This document shows positions 7,561-11,549 of a DNA stretch of 11,549 nucleotides, one piece after another. Each line of letters starts with the position of its first letter. Position 1 is the stretch's first letter. Below the pieces are notes generated by a model. That model searched no databases. It was not told the origin of the DNA and was given only the letters and a program-made list of their open reading frames with translations. Origin of the DNA: Lentisphaerota bacterium. Its GTDB lineage: Bacteria > Verrucomicrobiota > Lentisphaeria > Victivallales > GWF2-50-93. The stretch lies in the NCBI GenBank assembly GCA_025360875.1, contig JANYBI010000654.1, positions 1 through 11,549 of the forward strand, read 5' to 3'. The position numbers and the translations under genes were made by a program.

Positions 7561-8271
7561 TCACTCGATTTTTGATTCTGCGAATTCCCAGTTCGCCAGA
7601 TGATCCAGGAACGCCTGGACAAAATCCTTCCGCCGGTTCTGGTAGTCGAGATAGTAGGCGTGTTCCCATACATCGCAGGTGAGCAGCGCAGTCTGCTTAT
7701 GCGCAATGGGCGTGTCCGCATTTGATGTCTTCACGATCTTCAGATCACCGCCCTCCTGGACAAGCCATACCCAGCCGCTGCCGAACTGCGCGAGGGCCGC
7801 GGCCACGAAGGCGTTCTTGAATTCATCGGAGCCGCCGAAGGATTTCTCAATCATCCCGGCAAGTTTCCCTCCGGGCTCCCCTCCTCCTCCCGGTTTCATG
7901 CTGCGCCAGAAGAAATCATGGTTCCAGACCTGGGCCGCATTGTTGAAGATTGAAGCGCTGGCGGGCACGGCGGAACTTTCGATTATGACCCGTTCAAGGG
8001 GCGCTTCAGACATCTTGTTGCTGGCGATGAGCTTGTTGAGGTTGTCAACATATGTCCTATGGTGCTTTCCATAGTGGAATTGCATGGTTTTCGCCGATAT
8101 ATGGGGCTCAAGCGCATTCTGCGCATACGGCAGCATAGGCAGTTCAAAGACGAACTGTTCGCGGAAAGCTGTCGAAGGAGGACTTCCGTTTCCTTCCTTG
8201 GCAAAAGGCATTCCCCTGAAAGGCTTGAGAATAAAACCCGAAAGTCCGTCCTTGAGATTTACATTATTCAT
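7561..8271 (-). CDS. sodB: Iron-type superoxide dismutase
   Basis: 236 residues. Catalyses 2 O2- + 2 H+ to H2O2 + O2 in the cytoplasm. Metal ligands by homology: H66 (HYGKHH), H118 (QVWNH), D200 and H204 (DVWEHAYYLDY). Gln at 114 in NNAAQVWNH, together with TSNADTP, LLT.DVWEH and a terminal NWEF, points to the iron branch rather than the manganese branch; cambialism cannot be excluded. AAAGGAG 8 nt upstream of the ATG fixes the start, over an alternative GTG three codons earlier. The conserved core begins near residue 43 (ELPMLPY), so there is an N-terminal extension of about 40 residues without an obvious signal peptide. It follows the oxidoreductase by 146 nt and precedes Hr3 by 59 nt on the same strand. 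No box pair lies directly upstream. Confidence 0.97.
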   Translation of the reverse strand: MNNVNLKDGLSGFILKPFRGMPFAKEGNGSPPSTAFREQFVFELPMLPYAQNALEPHISAKTMQFHYGKHHRTYVDNLNKLIASNKMSEAPLERVIIESSAVPASASIFNNAAQVWNHDFFWRSMKPGGGGEPGGKLAGMIEKSFGGSDEFKNAFVAAALAQFGSGWVWLVQEGGDLKIVKTSNADTPIAHKQTALLTCDVWEHAYYLDYQNRRKDFVQAFLDHLANWEFAESKIE

Positions 8272-8310
8272 TTCGCACACTCCTTTATTATCTTATGATA
8301 TAATTGCAAA

Positions 8311-8393
8311 GGAAGTCAGAAGTCAGGAGCCAGAATTCAGAATGAAATTGAACTAAAATCCGGGTTTATTCTGGCTCCTGGCTCCTGGCTTCC
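8311..8393. repeat. Long imperfect hairpin of degenerate repeat units
   Basis: The 26-nt arm 8311-8336 pairs with 8368-8393 with three mismatches around a 31-nt loop. Units such as GGAGCCAG and TCAGAAT repeat with 7-8 nt spacing inside the arms. It fills most of the gap between the oxidoreductase stop (8418) and the SOD start (8271), where it may stop or attenuate transcription. There is no U-run. Confidence 0.7.
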
Positions 8394-8417
8394 AATCCAT
8401 TCATCCGGATATTTTCC

Positions 8418-9347
8418 TCAGTCCACCTTCAGCACTATTTTCCCGCGCACATGCCCTTCACTGCTCAGCTCCTGGGCACGTCTTGCCGCACTCAAAGGCA
8501 TAATCACTTCGACAAGCGTCTTAAGCTTGCCTGAATCCACGAGCCAGGCTATCTCCATCAGCTGTGTGAAATTGGGCTGGACAAATACGAACGTCTTCCG
8601 GACTCCCTGCACGTTTGCTTCCGGAGGACTTACGATTGAAACAAGTATCCCTCCCGGCTTAAGGACTTTCCATGACCGTTCCTGCGTATCACCGCCCATG
8701 GTGTCGAACACCACATCCACGTTCTGGACTGCATCCTCGAACGGTACCCGCTGATAATCGATGACTTCATCGGCACCAAGGCCGCTAACATAATCACGAT
8801 TGCGTCCTGAAGCTGTTCCAATGACGTATGCCCCTTTCCATTTCGCAAGCTGTACGGCAAAGCCTCCTACTCCTCCGGCTGCGGCATGGATCAGCACTCG
8901 CTGCCCCGGTTTGAGTTCCGCAGTATCGAAAAGGGACTGCCATGCGGTAAGCGCAGCAAGCGGAATGGATGCCGCATGGACATGATCAAGGGATTTCGGC
9001 TTGAGCGCGACTTCATTTTCCCTGACAACAATGTATTCGGCATAAGCCCCGTTCCTCGACAAGTCTGGACGGCTGTAAACCTCATCCTTGACATTCAGGC
9101 GTGAAACTCCGGGGCCGACCGCTTCTATAACTCCGGAGACATCCCATCCCAATGTCAGAGGGAATTTGTATTCGAACATGTCCTTCAGATATCCTTCCCT
9201 GACTTTCCAATCCACAGGATTCACTCCTGCGGAATGCACCCGGATCAGCACTTCTCCCGCTTTCGGCGAAGGGACCGGCAATTTCTCATATGACAGGACT
9301 TCCGGACCGCCGTGGGAATGGATACAAATTGAATTCATGGTCCTCAT
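8418..9347 (-). CDS. Zinc-less MDR-family NAD(P)H oxidoreductase (quinone reductase-like)
   Basis: 309 residues, the usual length of the quinone oxidoreductase branch of medium-chain dehydrogenases. The N-terminal GroES-like part holds GGPEVL (13-18) and GWDVSGVIEAVGPGV (67-81). The nucleotide-binding Rossmann part holds HAAAGGVGGFAVQLAK (154-169), typical for NADP(H). The C-terminus HVRGKIVLKV closes the fold. The zinc-site cysteines of alcohol dehydrogenases are absent. Expected to reduce quinones or reactive enones/aldehydes in the cytoplasm; the substrate is unknown. Two starts are possible: 9347 (GGAG 10 nt upstream) and 9338, three codons later, which matches the usual family start (M-x-x-I...HGGPEVL) with GAGG only 3 nt away. 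First gene of a probable unit with SOD and Hr3 behind a box-pair promoter. Confidence 0.92.
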   Translation of the reverse strand: MRTMNSICIHSHGGPEVLSYEKLPVPSPKAGEVLIRVHSAGVNPVDWKVREGYLKDMFEYKFPLTLGWDVSGVIEAVGPGVSRLNVKDEVYSRPDLSRNGAYAEYIVVRENEVALKPKSLDHVHAASIPLAALTAWQSLFDTAELKPGQRVLIHAAAGGVGGFAVQLAKWKGAYVIGTASGRNRDYVSGLGADEVIDYQRVPFEDAVQNVDVVFDTMGGDTQERSWKVLKPGGILVSIVSPPEANVQGVRKTFVFVQPNFTQLMEIAWLVDSGKLKTLVEVIMPLSAARRAQELSSEGHVRGKIVLKVD

Positions 9348-9425
9348 AAAGCTTCAGCTCCCTTCCTTCACGCACATGCCCGGCTCTGTCTTCCACCCCC
9401 AGGATGGATGCGTATGGTTTTCCTG

Positions 9426-9500
9426 TATGAGGAATATAGATTTCCGCATAATCATTGCCATGGGGTATAACCCTATTTCAGGATGGGGAGAAACCCTACC
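9426..9500 (-). promoter_or_regulatory. Box-pair promoter of the oxidoreductase unit
   Basis: Minus-strand boxes GGTAGGGTTTCTCCCC (9500-9485) and AATAGGGTTATACCCC (9477-9462) are 23 bp apart. A TATATT hexamer (9438-9433) lies 33 nt from the reference base of the proximal box, with ATGGCA 17 nt upstream of it as a weak -35. Predicted start near 9426, a leader of about 80 nt. Confidence 0.7.
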
Positions 9501-9551
9501 CTTGAAGACTGTCTACTATACGTATTTCTCAGGATTTGGAACTGTGTTTTT

Positions 9552-9815
9552 ACAACCTGAAGGGTTGTCAGATAGTAGCCGGTGGTCGGAGCATAGCGTA
9601 GATCTCCGGACAGGAATAGAAATTAGTACGCACCCAGGAGGGGTGCCAGAAACTGATGGAGCATCAATGGGCTCAACAATATTTGTTGTGAAGACTGTAT
9701 GAATGTGTGATTCTGATTCTGGCACCCCTTCAGGGTGCGATTCGTTTTTCCCCTTAGTCCGGGGGTATCGCAAGACTCAACCCCCGGCTACTGTCTTTCA
9801 TCCCTCCGGGATGAA
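9552..9815. repeat. Composite intergenic element: two inverted halves of three hairpins each
   Basis: Left half: ACAACC/GGTTGT (9552-9568), CCGGTGGTC/GATCTCCGG (9579-9609), GCACCC/GGGTGC (9630-9646). Right half, in reverse order and orientation: GCACCC/GGGTGC (9722-9738), CCGGGGGT/ACCCCCGG (9759-9787), TTCATCCC/GGGATGAA (9797-9815). The reverse complement of the right half follows the left half through all three hairpins, including the shared AGTAGCCGG and GGGGTGCCAGAA segments. About 60 nt separate the halves. Noncoding; probably a member of a dispersed repeat family, which only a genome-wide search can show. Confidence 0.75.
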
Positions 9816-9846
9816 GATAGAGAAGCCCGGAAATTCGTGTATTGAG

Positions 9847-9917
9847 GCTGATTTCTAAAGTTGGCCCTCCGCAGGAGGATTAGCGTGTGTAACCTGTTGA
9901 ATCCCAAGACACGCTGA
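9847..9917. repeat. Palindromic module with AAAGTTGG and TTAGCGTG motifs
   Basis: GCTGATTTCTAAAGTTGG (9847-9864) recurs with one mismatch at 11184-11201. It is followed by CCTCC-GCA-GGAGG (9866-9878) and an imperfect TTAGCGTGT/ACACGCTGA inverted repeat. The same motifs appear in the element downstream of the response regulator. Confidence 0.5.
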
Positions 9918-9932
9918 AGTTTACCTGCCTAT

Positions 9933-10082
9933 GGAGCCTGTCGGACTTATGCTATTTCGCTTGTAGTAGCTCGTGTTCGAGCGTTCTTAATGGAATCTCA
10001 AAAGACCGAAGAACGCGCAAACATGCGCTACTACAAACAAATTCAGCCATTTCTGAACTCATTTCTAAGTCCGACAGGCTCC
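9933..10082. mobile_element. MITE-like element, 150 bp, 17-bp perfect terminal inverted repeats
   Basis: GGAGCCTGTCGGACTTA (9933-9949) and its exact complement (10066-10082) bound the element, and TAT flanks both sides as a possible 3-bp target duplication. Inside, a second imperfect inverted repeat pairs TTGTAGTAGC...GCGTTCTT (from about 9961) with AAGAACGCGC...GCTACTAC (to about 10034), so nearly the whole element folds back on itself. No coding capacity. It would be mobilised in trans by a transposase not present here; the family is not identified. Confidence 0.6.
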
Positions 10083-10243
10083 TATGGCAGCGCCTTCGGC
10101 GAACAGGGCCGTGAACTCCAACAAGCGTTTTTCCACAACAACCGTTTTTCGTATTTTTGAAATCAGCTCACTCATCTTAACTTCATTATTCGTAATTCAA
10201 TTGTTCGGCTGTTCGCTATTCGCAATTTAGTTCTTTCCATCCC
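10083..10243. repeat. Intergenic remainder: GTGAACTCCAAC module and degenerate repeat copy B
   Basis: GTGAACTCCAAC (10111-10122) is the same 12-mer that forms the arms of the inverted repeat at 11149-11208. From 10184 to about 10232 runs a degenerate TTCGTAATTC-type repeat whose reverse complement resembles 6911-6966. No gene is seen. Confidence 0.55.
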
Positions 10244-10307
10244 GGTAGGGTTTTCCCCCACATTTTCAAATTTGAATGGATGATTTCCACATACTATATT
10301 AAGACAA
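10244..10307 (+). promoter_or_regulatory. Single-box promoter of the response regulator
   Basis: GGTAGGGTTTTCCCCC (10244-10259) has the same orientation relative to its gene as all other boxes. TTGAAT (10272-10277), 17 nt and TATATT (10295-10300) form a plausible sigma-70 promoter. Box-to--10 distance is 45 nt against 33-34 for the proximal boxes elsewhere. No second box is visible. Predicted start near 10307, a 36-nt leader. Confidence 0.65.
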
Positions 10308-10342
10308 AGATTATTTTATCCATTATATTCAATAAGGAATAT

Positions 10343-11002
10343 ATGAAGAAAACAACAGTCCTTCTCGCCGATGATCACACAGTAGTAAGACAAGGCCTCA
10401 ACTCCTTGTTAAGCTGCGAAGACGACATCGAGGTCGTAGGCGAAGCTGAAAATGGGAGACAGGCCGTTGAGCTGGCAAGATCGCTCAGTCCGGCAGTTGT
10501 GGTGATGGACATATCGATGCCGATGCTCAATGGTATTGAAGCCACCAGACAGATACTCCAGCATCTTCCATCTGCAAAAATAATCATATTGTCAGCCCAC
10601 GTCAGCGAGGACCATATCGGACAGGTAGTCGCCGCAGGCGCATCGGGCTATCTCGCAAAGATGACGTCCTCCCAGAACCTCGCAAAAGCCATCCGGGAAG
10701 TCAGGAAAGGGAACCCCTTCTTCGAATCGTCAATCGCAAAACGCATCCACTACCAGTACCAGAAAGCTCCTGCCTACGGAAAGGTCGTCAAGACTACCAC
10801 CTCGAAGCTCACCTCACGGGAGATGGAAGTGCTGCAGCTGGTCGCTGAAGGAATGGCGAACAAGCAGATCGCCGATGAACTGAAGATAAGCATAAAGACC
10901 GTTGAGAAGCACCGGCATCAGCTGAAGAAGAAACTCCATATCCAGGATACCGCCGGACTTACCCGCTACGCCATCACCCAGGGCATCATAGAAAATGACT
11001 AG
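10343..11002 (+). CDS. NarL/FixJ-family response regulator (receiver + LuxR-type HTH)
   Basis: 219 residues. The receiver domain (about 1-120) has the acidic pair D10-D11, phosphoacceptor D56 (VVMDISMP), switch residue S84 and K106. The C-terminal LuxR-type helix-turn-helix (about 154-215) reads LTSREMEVLQLVAEGMANKQIADEL...SIKTVEKHRHQL. It is a phosphorylation-controlled DNA-binding transcription factor. The start is taken at MKKTTVLLADDH with AGGA 4 nt upstream; an in-frame ATG 63 nt earlier would add an atypical AT-rich leader and lie upstream of the predicted -10. No complete histidine kinase is adjacent, but the gene running towards it from the right edge ends in a receiver domain. Its own promoter carries the box shared by the redox genes, so it is the best local candidate for the box-binding factor. 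Confidence 0.95.
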   Translation: MKKTTVLLADDHTVVRQGLNSLLSCEDDIEVVGEAENGRQAVELARSLSPAVVVMDISMPMLNGIEATRQILQHLPSAKIIILSAHVSEDHIGQVVAAGASGYLAKMTSSQNLAKAIREVRKGNPFFESSIAKRIHYQYQKAPAYGKVVKTTTSKLTSREMEVLQLVAEGMANKQIADELKISIKTVEKHRHQLKKKLHIQDTAGLTRYAITQGIIEND

Positions 11003-11352
11003 GCGGATACTGAATACAAATCAACAACTGCTGGATATTCGTTCGTAGTTAAGCCATTGTTGGCTGTTTACGTTCCAGTGAGGAAAAAAGTAATAGTGCA
11101 TTAACTGCAAGCCATTCCAAACTCCAAACCAATACCCACGCTAAAGCTGTGAACTCCAACTAATTTCCACTTGCCAGCGATGAGCTGATTTCCAAAGTTG
11201 GAGTTCACTGTCCCGAGTTCCTGCGGCCCCGGGATCTTCGACTTTAGCGTGTCTTCGTTCACCTTTTTCCTTTCCGACCACGGATTACAGATCTCCGATT
11301 ACCATCCTCTCTCCGATTCACCGGCTCTCCGGTTCTTCCCTGTCCTCTGCTC
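11003..11352. other. Intergenic region between convergent genes: palindromes and degenerate repeats
   Basis: No gene is seen. A small AGCCA-TTGT-TGGCT hairpin followed by GTTT (11052-11068) is a weak terminator candidate for the response regulator. From 11281 to 11335 runs a degenerate CCGATTAC/CTCCGATT repeat containing ACCGG-CTCT-CCGGT (11320-11333), lying just downstream of the leftward receiver gene. Confidence 0.5.
11137..11251. repeat. Nested inverted repeat element
   Basis: Outer arms CACGCTAAAG (11137-11146) and CTTTAGCGTG (11242-11251) enclose perfect inner arms GTGAACTCCAAC (11149-11160) and GTTGGAGTTCAC (11197-11208). Pieces of both arms recur at 9847-9917 and 10111-10122, which marks it as a local member of a repeat family. 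Confidence 0.65.
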
Positions 11353-11549
11353 TCAGTTTTTTCCCCCATCTCCGGACGACGCCACCTTGACAGCATCAAG
11401 CAGAGTCTGTTCGCTGAACGGTTTCTTTATGATGCCTTCGACAAGATGCGATGCATTGTCATCGCGGAGGGTTTTTTCCATGAAAGGCCTTCCAGACACG
11501 ATGAACGCCTTGGTGCCGGGATTCTTCTCCTTCAGCTTTTTCAGGACTT
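11353..11549 (-). CDS. C-terminal end of a response-regulator receiver-domain protein (partial)
   Basis: 64 codons before the TGA; the 5' part lies beyond the window edge. The sequence ...GTKAFIVSGRPFMEKTLRD...GIIKKPFSEQTLLDAVK matches the last third of a receiver domain: the S of VSG is the switch Ser/Thr and KKPF carries the conserved lysine before helix 5. The domain ends within about 15 residues of the stop, as in hybrid histidine kinases or stand-alone receivers. It converges with the response regulator gene; if it is a hybrid kinase it may be the partner, but this cannot be seen here. Confidence 0.85.
   Translation of the reverse strand, partial: VLKKLKEKNPGTKAFIVSGRPFMEKTLRDDNASHLVEGIIKKPFSEQTLLDAVKVASSGDGGKN

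Noticed and set aside
8294..8310. AT-rich near-palindrome just upstream of SOD as a third Fur-like box
   Set aside because: Too many mismatches between halves and little likeness to the 19-nt palindrome.
9088..9702. 204-codon plus-strand frame across the reductase start and the intergenic repeats
   Set aside because: It overlaps the reductase antisense, its box promoter and the hairpin element; no domain features.
9516..9773. 85-codon minus-strand frame
   Set aside because: It lies entirely in the composite hairpin element; its residues are translations of the repeat arms.
9552..10082. CRISPR array
   Set aside because: Repeats are hairpins and inverted copies of differing sequence, without regular direct repeats and spacers; no cas genes.
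4782..10259. The boxes as NarL heptamer pairs (TACYYMT, 7-2-7)
   Set aside because: Parts such as TACCCC resemble the heptamer, but the GTTATAC core spacing does not fit 7-2-7 and most copies lack the second heptamer.

Overview
The window reads as chromosomal DNA of a mesophilic bacterium of the PVC group, most likely Lentisphaerota or a close relative. This is an inference from three things: a prepilin-like protein of the FTLIELLVVIAIIAILAG...LPAL type that is massively expanded in those genomes, intergenic regions full of small palindromic and degenerate 7-8 nt repeats, and mid-range base composition. No rRNA, tRNA or housekeeping marker is present to settle it.

Layout, right to left along the minus strand: a zinc-less NADPH:quinone reductase-like oxidoreductase (8418-9347), an iron-type superoxide dismutase (7561-8271), a bacteriohemerythrin (Hr3, 7073-7501), a second bacteriohemerythrin (Hr2, 6245-6754), a prepilin-like protein (5459-6184), a third bacteriohemerythrin (Hr1, 4825-5313) and a very large secreted multicopper oxidase with at least six fibronectin type III repeats (81-4541). 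On the plus strand there is a NarL/FixJ-type response regulator (10343-11002). Facing it, at the right edge, is the C-terminal end of a receiver-domain protein (11353-11549). The product set (O2-binding, superoxide removal, copper oxidase, quinone/NADPH reductase) looks like an oxygen/redox response locus.

The most notable signal is regulatory. A box with consensus GGTAGGGTTNNNCCCCAT (written in the direction of the downstream gene) occurs nine times. Eight copies form four tandem pairs with 22-23 bp between equivalent positions. Each pair stands upstream of one transcription unit: the oxidase, Hr1, Hr2-prepilin, and reductase-SOD-Hr3. In all four the proximal box lies 33-34 nt from a TATAAT-like -10 hexamer. 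The ninth copy, single and in the same orientation relative to its gene, stands upstream of the response regulator, 45 nt from its -10, about one helical turn further out. The simplest model is a LuxR-type response regulator that controls itself and all the redox genes beside it.

The reductase-regulator intergenic region (about 1 kb) holds a pile of palindromic elements: a composite element of two inverted three-hairpin halves, a 150-bp MITE-like element with 17-bp perfect terminal inverted repeats, and shared palindromic modules that reappear after the regulator. The first 97 bases are an exact inverted copy of 922-1018 inside the oxidase gene. This creates the apparent stop codon of that gene and looks like a fold-back rearrangement or an assembly/amplification chimera, so the true C-terminus of the oxidase is not visible.
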